This document shows, piece by piece, positions 1-7,583 of a stretch of DNA of 64,000 nucleotides. How positions within the stretch are numbered: position 1 is the first letter of the stretch; each line of letters begins with the position of its first letter. The stretch comes from Neobacillus niacini (GTDB lineage Bacteria > Bacillota > Bacilli > Bacillales > Cytobacillaceae), in the NCBI RefSeq assembly GCF_023715415.1, contig NZ_JAMBOB010000002.1, positions 496,001 to 560,000 on the forward strand, in the 5' to 3' direction. A program made the translations under genes and the position numbers. The notes below the pieces were generated by a model. It was not told the origin of the DNA. It made no database searches and saw nothing but the letters and a program-made list of their open reading frames with translations.

Positions 1-21
1 AGAATTAACTCATTTAAATCA

Positions 22-78
22 TTGATTTATATTAAAAGGTAAACTTATGCTATCATAGACATAGACCTAACTTTAGGT
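22..78 (+). promoter_or_regulatory. merR promoter with autoregulatory operator
   Basis: A possible promoter is TTGATT (22-27), an 18-base spacer and TATGCT (46-51). Just downstream, at 65-78, lies the palindrome ACCTAA-CT-TTAGGT. The same arms recur at 666-679 in front of the alpha/beta hydrolase gene. A palindrome downstream of the -10 suggests that the MerR protein limits its own transcription. An alternative MerR-style promoter with a 19-base spacer (62-92) overlaps it. Confidence 0.5.
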
Positions 79-115
79 TTAGGTAGGATTTAGATTGGAT
101 AAGGGTGAGTAGAGG

Positions 116-535
116 ATGCGGAATACAATAGGTGAAGTAGCTAAGAAATTCAATTTGAATATATCAACTCTTAGATATTACGATAAGGAGGGTTTAATTC
201 CAAATCTTGAAAAGAATGAAAGTGGAATTCGAATCTTCGACGAAGAAGCAGTTTCAGCATTAATTGCCATTGAGTGCCTAAAAAAATCAGGAATGTCTAT
301 AAAAGACATTAAGACTTTTATTGATTGGTGCCAAGAAGGAGATGAGACATTGAAAGAACGTCTAGAAATGTTTTTGGCTCGTAGAGAGGCACTCCAATCT
401 CAAATTAAAGAATTAGAAAGCACATTGAATTATATTGAATACAAGGTTGAATATTATACGAAAGCCGTAACAGATGGAACCGAAAAAATGGTTAAAGAAA
501 CAATGTCTAACCCAAGACTCCTAAACCTGCAATAA
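116..535 (+). CDS. MerR family transcriptional regulator
   Basis: 139-residue cytoplasmic DNA-binding protein. Residues 1-70 form the MerR winged helix-turn-helix, with the family signature STLRYYDKEGLIP near residue 17. A charged coiled-coil dimerisation helix follows at about 78-118. The short C-terminus has no paired cysteines, so a metal sensor is unlikely and the aldehyde/organic-stress subgroup (AdhR-like) fits better. ATG at 116 follows a purine-rich stretch (GAGTAGAGG). The palindrome ACCTAA-NN-TTAGGT occurs before this gene and before the hydrolase at 745, so the hydrolase is the likely target. The family is certain; the inducer is unknown. Confidence 0.93.
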   Translation: MRNTIGEVAKKFNLNISTLRYYDKEGLIPNLEKNESGIRIFDEEAVSALIAIECLKKSGMSIKDIKTFIDWCQEGDETLKERLEMFLARREALQSQIKELESTLNYIEYKVEYYTKAVTDGTEKMVKETMSNPRLLNLQ

Positions 536-542
536 AATAGTA

Positions 543-592
543 AAACCGTCGCCTATCTGATTCGTAACGAGTCGGGTAGGCGGCGGTTTTTT
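543..592 (+). terminator. Rho-independent terminator after merR
   Basis: A GC-rich hairpin (AACCGTCGCC pairing with GGCGGCGGTT) is followed by TTTTTT. Confidence 0.85.
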
Positions 593-662
593 ATGTAATC
601 AGCGTAAAATTGGTCAAAATTTCTTACATAACCTTCATCCCTAAATTTTCTTAAAATCACAC

Positions 663-693
663 TTGACCTAAAGTTAGGTTTAGGGTTTATCCT
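663..693 (+). promoter_or_regulatory. MerR-type promoter of the hydrolase gene
   Basis: TTGACC (663-668) and TATCCT (688-693) are separated by 19 bases. That over-long spacer is typical of promoters that MerR proteins activate by untwisting DNA. The spacer carries the perfect palindrome ACCTAA-AG-TTAGGT (666-679), which matches the operator before the merR gene. Activation by the adjacent MerR protein is inferred. Confidence 0.72.
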
Positions 694-744
694 AATAATG
701 CATACACAATATTCAAGTCAAATAGATATAGGAGTGGAGAAAAG

Positions 745-1716
745 ATGAAAGAAAATTTAGCTATTACACAAGAATGGGATAAAGTTTTTTCAAAAAGTGA
801 AAAAGTTACTCATCGTAAGGTTACTTTCCATAATCGGTATGGAATTACATTGGTAGCTGACTTATATGAACCGAAACAATATGAAGGAAAGCTTCCAGCC
901 ATCGCTATCTGTGGTCCATTTGGAGCGGTTAAGGAACAATCATCGGGTTTATATGCTCAAACAATGGCTGAGAAAGGATTTTTAACCATTGCCTTTGACC
1001 CATCTTTTACAGGTGAAAGTGGAGGAACCCCTCGCTATGTTGCATCGCCAGACATTAATACAGAGGATTTTCAAGCGGCTGTAGATTTCTTATCCGTTCA
1101 AGACAATGTTAATCCTGACAAGATAGGCATTATTGGCATCTGTGGTTGGGGAGGAATGGCTTTAAATGCTGCTGCTATTGATACAAGAATCAAAGCAACG
1201 GTGTCCTCTACCATGTATGATATGTCTCGTGTGATGTCCAAAGGATACCATGACACAGTGGATGAACATGCACGATATGAAACAAGAAAAAGGTTAAATG
1301 CACAAAGAATAATAGATTTCAAAAATGGAGAGTATGAAAAAGCCGGTGGAGTAGTAGACCCACTTCCAGAAGATGCACCATCGTTCGTCAAAGATTATTT
1401 CGATTATTATAAAACAAATCGTGGGTATCATGAGCGTTCATTAAACTCTAATGATGGATGGAACATCACTACCTCATTAGCATTCATGAATATGCCACTT
1501 TTACAATATAGCAATGAAATCCGCAGTGCTGTACTCATGATACACGGTGAGAAAGCTCATTCTTTATACTTTAGTCAAGACGCATTTAAAAATTTAACAG
1601 GTGATAACAAAAAACTGACGGTGATTCCGAACGCTAGTCATACCGATTTGTATGACAAGACTGATTTTATACCATTTGAGGAAATTACAGAATTCTTTCA
1701 AAGAAATTTGCTTTAA
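745..1716 (+). CDS. alpha/beta hydrolase, cysteine-nucleophile type
   Basis: 323-residue cytoplasmic alpha/beta-hydrolase of the YcjY/dienelactone-hydrolase-like group. The nucleophile elbow is GICGWGG at residues 131-137, so the nucleophile is Cys133 rather than serine. The likely catalytic histidine is in NASHTDLYD near residue 297. There is no signal peptide. ATG at 745 follows GGAGTGGAG. The gene has a MerR-type promoter with the same operator as merR, so it is the probable effector gene of that regulator, perhaps in electrophile or lactone detoxification. The substrate cannot be read from the sequence. Confidence 0.85.
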   Translation: MKENLAITQEWDKVFSKSEKVTHRKVTFHNRYGITLVADLYEPKQYEGKLPAIAICGPFGAVKEQSSGLYAQTMAEKGFLTIAFDPSFTGESGGTPRYVASPDINTEDFQAAVDFLSVQDNVNPDKIGIIGICGWGGMALNAAAIDTRIKATVSSTMYDMSRVMSKGYHDTVDEHARYETRKRLNAQRIIDFKNGEYEKAGGVVDPLPEDAPSFVKDYFDYYKTNRGYHERSLNSNDGWNITTSLAFMNMPLLQYSNEIRSAVLMIHGEKAHSLYFSQDAFKNLTGDNKKLTVIPNASHTDLYDKTDFIPFEEITEFFQRNLL

Positions 1717-1774
1717 TTATTTAAAACAACTTTTGATGATAAATGGTAAAGAATTAATAATTAACTTTTACTGG

Positions 1775-1807
1775 ACAGCCAATATGTTGAAATTGGCTGT
1801 TTTTTTA
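1775..1807 (+). terminator. Rho-independent terminator after the hydrolase gene
   Basis: ACAGCCAAT pairs with ATTGGCTGT around an 8-base loop, followed by a T-run. Confidence 0.85.
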
Positions 1808-1978
1808 TGTTTGTGAAAAACTGTACTTAAACTCCCATGAAAATAAAAACTGAAAAAGGGCATGAAAAAATAGACCCAGAAAAACCAGTTTTTAAAAAAA
1901 GCTGAGCCTCTTGAAAGATTGTATATAAGATTGGCTGGTACATCGACTTGTGAAACCGTTATACTTAAAATGAAATCA

Positions 1979-2152
1979 GTTAAAGCTGGCGCAACAACCA
2001 GAAAAAGGATTAATCTCCCATGAGTGCTACCCCTAAAGGGCGCAACAGTCGGTGGTACACCGTGATCGTTGGAGTCAGACTAACGGATGGGCTCTAAGGC
2101 ACCATAGTTCAAAGACCTTCTTCGCCAGCATTAAAACAGTATAGACGGTCTT
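1979..2152 (+). ncRNA. candidate structured RNA with pseudoknot
   Basis: No ORF of note lies here, but complementary segments are organised. GCTGGCG (1985-1991) pairs with CGCCAGC (2123-2129), extended outward by TTAA/TTAA past an A-A mismatch. AAGACC (2112-2117), inside that stem, pairs with GGTCTT (2147-2152) outside it, giving a pseudoknot. Inside are the hairpin CGGTG-GTA-CACCG (2050-2062) and further short pairings such as CCCAT/ATGGG. The P3/P7-like crossing recalls group I intron topology, but no P8 or splice sites are evident. It lies just before a Nudix gene stump, so it could be a leader RNA. I do not recognise the family. Confidence 0.4.
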
Positions 2153-2202
2153 AGCCATTGAGTTGCTTTCTAGTTTTGAAATAGAATAAGAAGGAGATAA
2201 AA

Positions 2203-2256
2203 GTGGATTACATAAAACATTTAAGGTCTATGGTTGGTCAAGAAAAAGTAATTATG
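2203..2256 (+). pseudogene. 5-prime stump of a Nudix hydrolase gene
   Basis: GTG at 2203, preceded by AAGGAGAT, opens a frame whose first 18 residues (VDYIKHLRSMVGQEKVIM) read like the N-terminus of Bacillus Nudix hydrolases. The similarity stops there. The frame then runs into the membrane protein gene at 2282 and ends near 2354. The Nudix box is absent, so no enzyme is made. A deletion appears to have joined the start of a Nudix gene to unrelated DNA. Confidence 0.6.
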
Positions 2257-2281
2257 GCTTGTAAAGCTAACGGGGAATTTT

Positions 2282-2746
2282 ATGAAGATAAATCAGCATT
2301 TACTTTTTTTTGTAATGTTAATTATTTTATTAACATCTTTTTTATTTCCAAGTAAGCCATTAGCAACTTCTTGGGCTTATCCATTTGTAGTTTGGCAAGA
2401 TTATATTTATGTAGTAAGTGATGAGGATGTAACCGAAATAAATAGAAAGATTGGTCAAGTTACTAAGTATTCAGATATGAAATCTTATTCTGGTAACTTC
2501 TCAAACACCTTTAAAAAAGGGACAAAGTATTATTCCATCAAAGGTATTAGTACAGATGAAGCAATAGCAATTGAAGAATCAAATGGTCGATATATAAGGG
2601 CGAATAGAGAAGGGAAATATGAAGTAAGAAGTGCTTTTGATGGATATTTTGATGGGCAACAAGGGATTATTAAAATTTTTATTTTTTTAATGATAGGTCT
2701 TATAACTGTTATTCTCATTTATAAATTTAAAAAGAATAATCGCTAA
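2282..2746 (+). CDS. conserved hypothetical protein with two terminal membrane segments
   Basis: 154 residues. An N-terminal hydrophobic segment (about 8-26, signal peptide or anchor) precedes a polar region of about 100 residues rich in Tyr, Asp and Lys. A second strong membrane helix lies at about 129-147, followed by a KFKKNNR basic tail. The middle part is therefore predicted outside the cell, with the tail inside. I recognise it as a Bacillus conserved protein of unknown function but can name no domain. The ribosome binding site is weak (AACGGGG). It sits directly behind a Nudix gene stump, so its natural promoter may have been lost or replaced. Confidence 0.65.
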   Translation: MKINQHLLFFVMLIILLTSFLFPSKPLATSWAYPFVVWQDYIYVVSDEDVTEINRKIGQVTKYSDMKSYSGNFSNTFKKGTKYYSIKGISTDEAIAIEESNGRYIRANREGKYEVRSAFDGYFDGQQGIIKIFIFLMIGLITVILIYKFKKNNR

Positions 2747-2991
2747 TAAAGATAAGGAGTTCTTCAACTAATGGGTTGCGTTTCTACAATAAGAGGAGAG
2801 TCATTTTTTCTTATTGAAGGAACTTGGCAGATTGGGAGTTGAAGAATGTTGTTAACTTGTGTTTACCAATCGGGCGATTTTATGGAACAACTCATATTAT
2901 GATTTAATTGTATTTTGTGATATGGTTATTCGCCGAACAAAACAAGAAGTAAAATCAAATGAATAGCAAAAAGGGTAGGTGATTTTTAAAA

Positions 2992-3573
2992 ATGGATATG
3001 AGAGAGTTTATAGATTTTTGTAGGAAAGGCAATCCAATATCAGGTGAGGATAAAGAATTACATGGGCTGCTAACTGAATGTAGTTATGAAGCCCAAAAGA
3101 TCACAATGGCATTGAATACGTCCTATCATTCAAAGGAAGAAATAGTAGAGATTTTTAGTGAGCTAACAGGGAATAAAGTTGATTCGTCCTTTATGTGTTT
3201 CCCACCATTTTATACGGACTTCGGCAAAAATATAACGATTGGAAAAAATGTGTTTTTCAACACAGGATGTTCCTTCCAAGATAGAGGTGGAATTAGTATA
3301 GGAGACGGTTCAATGCTCGGTATGAATGTCACGATCGCTACACTTAATCATGGGTTACCTTTAGAAACAAGAAACACAACATATCCCTTACCAGTTATTA
3401 TTGGTAATAATGTATGGATTGGATCAAACGCAACAATCCTACCTGGTGTGACTATCGAAGATAATTCTGTTGTAGCGGCAGGAGCAGTTGTCACTAAGGA
3501 TGTCCCAGAAAATACTGTTGTTGCAGGAGTGCCAGCTAAAGCTGTAAAAAAAATTAATAATGATTTAAAGTAA
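2992..3573 (+). CDS. sugar O-acetyltransferase, left-handed beta-helix (LacA/Maa type)
   Basis: 193 residues, the usual length for maltose/galactoside acetyltransferases. An N-terminal helical cap (1-60) is followed by hexapeptide repeats (about 70-185), with GKNVFFNTGC, GDGSMLGMNV and GNNVWIGSNATILPGV as typical coils. The acetyl-CoA-dependent catalytic histidine is probably the one in TLNHGLPLE. The closing motif AAGAVVTKDVPENTVVAGVPAK is very conserved. The protein is cytoplasmic and transfers acetyl groups to sugars or related hydroxyls. It stands alone with its own terminator at 3696-3737. Confidence 0.92.
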   Translation: MDMREFIDFCRKGNPISGEDKELHGLLTECSYEAQKITMALNTSYHSKEEIVEIFSELTGNKVDSSFMCFPPFYTDFGKNITIGKNVFFNTGCSFQDRGGISIGDGSMLGMNVTIATLNHGLPLETRNTTYPLPVIIGNNVWIGSNATILPGVTIEDNSVVAAGAVVTKDVPENTVVAGVPAKAVKKINNDLK

Positions 3574-3695
3574 TTTTGGTTCCAATGGATAAAAAACAAG
3601 AACTCGTGGAGGTAGCATTTTCTCACAAGGTACCTTGGAGTCAACTTTTCAATAATACATTTGATTGTAGTTGAACAAGCTAATTGAAACCAACA

Positions 3696-3737
3696 AAAGA
3701 AAGGGCTCAGTTTTGTAAAACTTAGCCCTTTCTTTTA
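3696..3737 (+). terminator. Rho-independent terminator, symmetric
   Basis: AAAGAAAGGGCT pairs with AGCCCTTTCTTT, closing a smaller AGTTTT/AAAACT stem. A/T runs on both sides could let it work on both strands. Confidence 0.85.
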
Positions 3738-3858
3738 TTACAAAAACAAATACAATACACGGTACAAATTGGGTTATAATTTTGGCTGCATTTTCAGGAT
3801 TCGCGATAGGAAAAGGATCCCTTTATGAATTGATAAAGTTATTTTTTTGTGGTCTTTT

Positions 3859-4623
3859 TTAATGAAATGAGGTAATCATTCGTTCCCACAACGGCTTAAT
3901 CTTTCCTGGGTTTGCTACCTCTGTGAAGATCCACTCCGTTTCATTGGATAATAGTTTACATATAAGTTTAACTGCCTGTTTGTGCTTCTGGGGTGTAATA
4001 TTCTCATAGACTAGTTTCATTAAATGGACTGTTTCAGCGGGAAGAGAAGTCTCGATTGTTTTCATTCCCAATTGTGCCCTGTTTGGATTGTATTTGTGTA
4101 ATAACACTCTTGAAAGATGCGTCATGACTTGGTGGAGGATAGTAACAGACCATATATCATTACCACGTGCAGATGAATTTTTATATTGGAAAAGAAACCA
4201 CCCAATATCGTCCACAGCGTCTTGAAAATCAACACTTGAAAGTTTTAGGTTCTGGTTTTGTTTGAATTTATCTAATTTATTGTATGGATCGTATAGGACT
4301 TTAATAAAATCCTTTTCGGTATAGGTATGTTCTGTTACGGTAAACAAGTCAACATGCACTAAATTTTCATAGACTGCTAGGATTTGCGGAGCCACAATAA
4401 ATATGTCATCGTGAAACAGTAGTTTGTTATAGGACTCTAAATGTTGGATTCTGCTTCGATTGAATGCTTCTACATCTTCTTCATTCACCAGGCAATACAT
4501 ATCGATATCCGAATACTCATCCTGTTCACCGCGGCCTATCGAACCTTTTAAAAAAATCGACTGGACCCTTTTGTCCTGTTTAAGGCTATTTGATATTGCC
4601 GCTACTGCATCCTCTAAAATCAT
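3859..4623 (-). CDS. nucleotidyltransferase-domain protein
   Basis: 254 residues from ATG at 4623, which has TAGGTGA seven bases upstream; a TTG six codons earlier (4641) is possible but lacks a site. The pol-beta-type nucleotidyltransferase motif is GSIGRG...SDIDMY near residues 27-43 (GS followed by DxD), as in aminoglycoside nucleotidyltransferases and their stand-alone relatives. The C-terminal half is helical. Such enzymes move an NMP to a small molecule or protein. It is cytoplasmic and monocistronic. The substrate is unknown, and drug resistance should not be assumed. Confidence 0.8.
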   Translation of the reverse strand: MILEDAVAAISNSLKQDKRVQSIFLKGSIGRGEQDEYSDIDMYCLVNEEDVEAFNRSRIQHLESYNKLLFHDDIFIVAPQILAVYENLVHVDLFTVTEHTYTEKDFIKVLYDPYNKLDKFKQNQNLKLSSVDFQDAVDDIGWFLFQYKNSSARGNDIWSVTILHQVMTHLSRVLLHKYNPNRAQLGMKTIETSLPAETVHLMKLVYENITPQKHKQAVKLICKLLSNETEWIFTEVANPGKIKPLWERMITSFH

Positions 4624-4726
4624 AATCAGTTCACCTACCAAAATATAGTTATTACGATAGTTTAATATAATGAAGTATATGTTGCAATCTTCATTTGAAA
4701 AAGTGGAGGTGAATAAAAATTTAATA

Positions 4727-4777
4727 TTGCAATAAATTTACATAACCTGTTAAAATTAGTGTAAAATTACACTAATT
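4727..4777 (+). promoter_or_regulatory. promoter overlapped by a perfect 11-2-11 palindrome
   Basis: TTGCAA (4727-4732), 18 bases, then TAAAAT (4751-4756). AATTAGTGTAA-AA-TTACACTAATT at 4754-4777 is a perfect inverted repeat that covers the -10 and start region and ends 12 bases before the GTG start. This is the geometry of a repressor operator (TetR-like size). No adjacent regulator gene is seen. Confidence 0.6.
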
Positions 4778-4789
4778 GGGGTTGGTTGG

Positions 4790-6274
4790 GTGGAGACTTC
4801 TCCTAAAAGGAATAAAAAGCATTCAATACATAAAAATCCATGGTTTCTTGGAACGGTAGTATGTATTTTTGTTGTCTCCGTTTTAGTAAACATTCCGATT
4901 GAAAAAAGAAAATACGGCCTTTCTCAAAGCAATTTGACAACAGATTATACAGGTCTGCTTCCTGAACGGATTGAAAGAATCGTCAAAGTAGGAGGACGAA
5001 CAGAATTACAAAAAATAGTAAAAGAAGCAAATGAAAAGCGCCAACATATTTCCATCGCTGGAATGCAACATTCACAAGGCGGACATACGTATTACAAGGA
5101 AAGCATTGTATTGGATATGAAAACATTCAATAAAATCCTGGAAATAGATAAACAGCACAAAAGAATAAAGGTAGAAGCTGGAGCGACCTGGGAAGATGTT
5201 CAGGAAGCGATTCAACCTTATGGGCTTGCTTTAAAGGTTACACAATCACAGTCGATTTTTACCATAGGTGGATCGCTCTCCGTTAATGCGCATGGACGGG
5301 ATATCCGCTTTGGCCCAATGGCGGGAACCGTCAGAGAAATGACCATTCTGACTCCAACAGGGGAGATAAAAACCGTAACTCGAAATGACTCGGAGGAATG
5401 GATGAAGTTTGTATTTGGCGGCTATGGATTATTCGGTGTCATTTTAGATGTTACGTTAGAATTAACGGAAAATGATGTTTACAGCATCCATACAGAAGAA
5501 CTTAAAACAAATGAGTATGAAGCCTACTTTTCAAATTTATTGAGTAATAATAAAACCTCTATGCATTATGCAAGGGTAAGTGTTGCGCCTCATTCTTTTT
5601 TGAACGAAATGTATGTAATAGATTACAAGAATACTGGAAAAAAGGATCATCAAACGAAGCTAAAAAAAGAACACGGTGCCCGTATTGGTAAGCTGGCACT
5701 AGATATTGGCCGGCAAGGCGGTGGGTTAGAGGACCTTTTCTGGAAAAATCAAAAGCTACTGATTAAGTCACTCGATGGAGACGAGATAACTCGAAATAAC
5801 GCAATGCGCGGGAATTCCGCATTTATGGAATTTACAAAACCTGGTCGGGTAGAAGTACTACAAGAGTTCTTCGTTCCAGTGGAGCAGTTTGAAGAATATA
5901 TTCGTGAATTAAAAAGATTTCTCTCAGCGAATGATAAAAATGATGATTTTAAAATTCATAACATTACTGTTCGTTATGCTGCAAAGGATGACTATACTTA
6001 TTTGAATTATGCCAAAGAAGATATGTTTGGACTCGTCATTTTAATCCAACATGGCTTAAAGGAAAAAGAGATTCAGAATGCGAAAGCGATTATTCAAGGA
6101 TGGACGGATTTGACACTCAAGCACGGAGGGGGATATTACCTCCCATATTATCCTTATCAAACAAAAGAACAATTTAGAAAGACTTATCCATCGTGGGAGA
6201 TGTTTCATGAAGAAAAATTAAAACGAGATCCAAACGGTGTTTTTCAAAACATATTTTATGACTATTACTTTTAA
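4790..6274 (+). CDS. membrane-anchored FAD-binding oxidoreductase (VAO/PCMH family)
   Basis: 494 residues. A basic N-terminus and one membrane helix (about 17-36) anchor the enzyme. A PCMH-type FAD domain follows at about 58-235, with SIAGMQHSQGGH, GATWEDVQ and TIGGSLSVNAHGRD, the pattern of sugar-lactone/alditol oxidases. The C-terminal part is the substrate/cap domain. It probably oxidises a polyol, lactone or other hydroxy compound, reducing FAD. The start is GTG at 4790 with a weak G-rich site. The stop codon TAA (6272-6274) abuts the membrane protein gene at 6289, so the two are probably co-transcribed. The substrate is not known. Confidence 0.82.
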   Translation: METSPKRNKKHSIHKNPWFLGTVVCIFVVSVLVNIPIEKRKYGLSQSNLTTDYTGLLPERIERIVKVGGRTELQKIVKEANEKRQHISIAGMQHSQGGHTYYKESIVLDMKTFNKILEIDKQHKRIKVEAGATWEDVQEAIQPYGLALKVTQSQSIFTIGGSLSVNAHGRDIRFGPMAGTVREMTILTPTGEIKTVTRNDSEEWMKFVFGGYGLFGVILDVTLELTENDVYSIHTEELKTNEYEAYFSNLLSNNKTSMHYARVSVAPHSFLNEMYVIDYKNTGKKDHQTKLKKEHGARIGKLALDIGRQGGGLEDLFWKNQKLLIKSLDGDEITRNNAMRGNSAFMEFTKPGRVEVLQEFFVPVEQFEEYIRELKRFLSANDKNDDFKIHNITVRYAAKDDYTYLNYAKEDMFGLVILIQHGLKEKEIQNAKAIIQGWTDLTLKHGGGYYLPYYPYQTKEQFRKTYPSWEMFHEEKLKRDPNGVFQNIFYDYYF

Positions 6275-6288
6275 TGAAGGAGCATCGG

Positions 6289-6819
6289 ATGAAGATTTTG
6301 AGTGAACTCTATGTCCCTTTGGTTGTATCCGTCGGTCAGGTTGTCATTTTTCCGTATTATATCCTTTGGTTAAAAGAAGCCTCACTGACATTTACTTTAT
6401 TTACCTGGCTTTTTGCTGCTTTTTCTTTTAGTGCTGCCCTGGGTTATCGTATGCACCAAGCAGGAAAAAAACCTGCCAATTCGTATATCCCTTTTCTCTA
6501 CATGGGGATGGGGGGTGTTTATTTATTCGTTGGCAATATAAGTACTTCGTTTGAAGTGCTTCCTTTTCTTGCTCTCCTATTTCAGGTTATTTTGGGATTC
6601 TTACAAGGTTACCATCACGCCTGGCATATAGAGCAGAATACCTTTCGTTTACACGCCATCAATCACTATCTCCTGGTTGGTATAATTATGGTTGCACTTT
6701 CCTTTGTAAAAATAATCTCCCCAACCATTTTCATTACTATCTTTGGGGCTACTTTATTCATTTGCGGGCTTGTATTCATCTTCATGAAAAATAATATGGA
6801 TAGCGCTGTTTCAAACTGA
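6289..6819 (+). CDS. multi-pass membrane protein of unknown function
   Basis: 176 residues from ATG 6289, chosen because GAAGGAG lies six bases upstream; an earlier in-frame ATG at 6274 overlaps the previous stop and has no site. About five or six hydrophobic helices fill the chain, including LYVPLVVSVGQVVIFPYYIL and FLALLFQVILGFLQGYHHAW. Histidines cluster around residues 103-121 (YHHAWHIEQN...HAINHY), which could bind haem or metal. Tight spacing behind the FAD oxidoreductase suggests an electron-acceptor or partner role, but this is inference. No family recognised. Confidence 0.65.
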   Translation: MKILSELYVPLVVSVGQVVIFPYYILWLKEASLTFTLFTWLFAAFSFSAALGYRMHQAGKKPANSYIPFLYMGMGGVYLFVGNISTSFEVLPFLALLFQVILGFLQGYHHAWHIEQNTFRLHAINHYLLVGIIMVALSFVKIISPTIFITIFGATLFICGLVFIFMKNNMDSAVSN

Positions 6820-6891
6820 ATGTATCTCTACATGATTTTGTTATGCTAACTCTAGTGAAGTAATGTATTGTTGCCGCAAGTTATAAATAAC

Positions 6892-6918
6892 AAAAAACAC
6901 CGGTGATCGGTGTTTTTT
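6892..6918. terminator. bidirectional terminator between convergent genes
   Basis: AAAAAACACCG-N5-CGGTGTTTTTT has a T-run on both strands and lies between the convergent genes ending at 6819 and 6931. Confidence 0.85.
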
Positions 6919-6930
6919 GCTGCGGCTGTT

Positions 6931-7428
6931 TTATACAGTTTTTATCTTAAGTAGGTATTCATCTAATTGTTCAAGGGTACCGCTATGTCCTTCTTGAACC
7001 ATTTCTTTTGAATCTTCGAAGGTGTTGATTTCTTCCTGAGTAGGGGATACGGGAACCAGAATCATAGTAAGGGTTGTTTTTCCTTCATTCTCGTTGAACG
7101 TAATAGTATTCAGAATTTCCATTGGCCAATTTACGTTAAAGGGTGCACGTACTTCGGTACCTTCTTCATCAGAAAAGAAACTAGTGTAAACGATTTTCTC
7201 AGGTGTAATCATATCACTGTAAACAAATTTAACCCACATTTTGTTACCGTCATCAGGTTTCTGGCTGTAATGAAAGACTCCGCCCGGACGAAATTCTGAT
7301 TTAAAAACCTCAAATGTCCATCCTTTTGGACCCCACCAGTTCTTTAGGTGATCTGATTCAGTGAATGCCTTAAACACAAGTTCTCGTGGGGCATTGAAAG
7401 TATGAGTGATTTTGATTTGAGTAGGCAT
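6931..7428 (-). CDS. SRPBCC/AHSA1 domain protein
   Basis: 165 residues from ATG 7428, which follows GGAGGAATCACA; the longer open frame up to 7497 has no support. The whole chain is an AHSA1-type START-like fold: ITHTFNAPRELVFKAFTES at the start, LKNWWGPKGW, then FRPGGVFHYSQ and the C-terminal helix LEQLDEYLL. These small cytoplasmic proteins bind hydrophobic ligands; family members are poorly characterised and are often linked to ArsR regulators. No such regulator is next to it here. Confidence 0.9.
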   Translation of the reverse strand: MPTQIKITHTFNAPRELVFKAFTESDHLKNWWGPKGWTFEVFKSEFRPGGVFHYSQKPDDGNKMWVKFVYSDMITPEKIVYTSFFSDEEGTEVRAPFNVNWPMEILNTITFNENEGKTTLTMILVPVSPTQEEINTFEDSKEMVQEGHSGTLEQLDEYLLKIKTV

Positions 7429-7583
7429 TGTGATTCCTCCAATATTTTTAGTTTTTATTTTTATTATTCTCATCACAAATGATAACAAATTTACCATTAG
7501 TAAAAGAAATTAATCGTTTAAATAAAGTAATTAATCACCAAAGAAAAGTTGGCGCTATTCACTTAGTAGAGGGATAAAAAGAA

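Noticed and set aside
3859..4623. Aminoglycoside resistance nucleotidyltransferase
   Set aside because: Only the general nucleotidyltransferase motif is visible; no specific similarity to ANT(4'), ANT(6) or ANT(9) was recognised, so resistance is not claimed.
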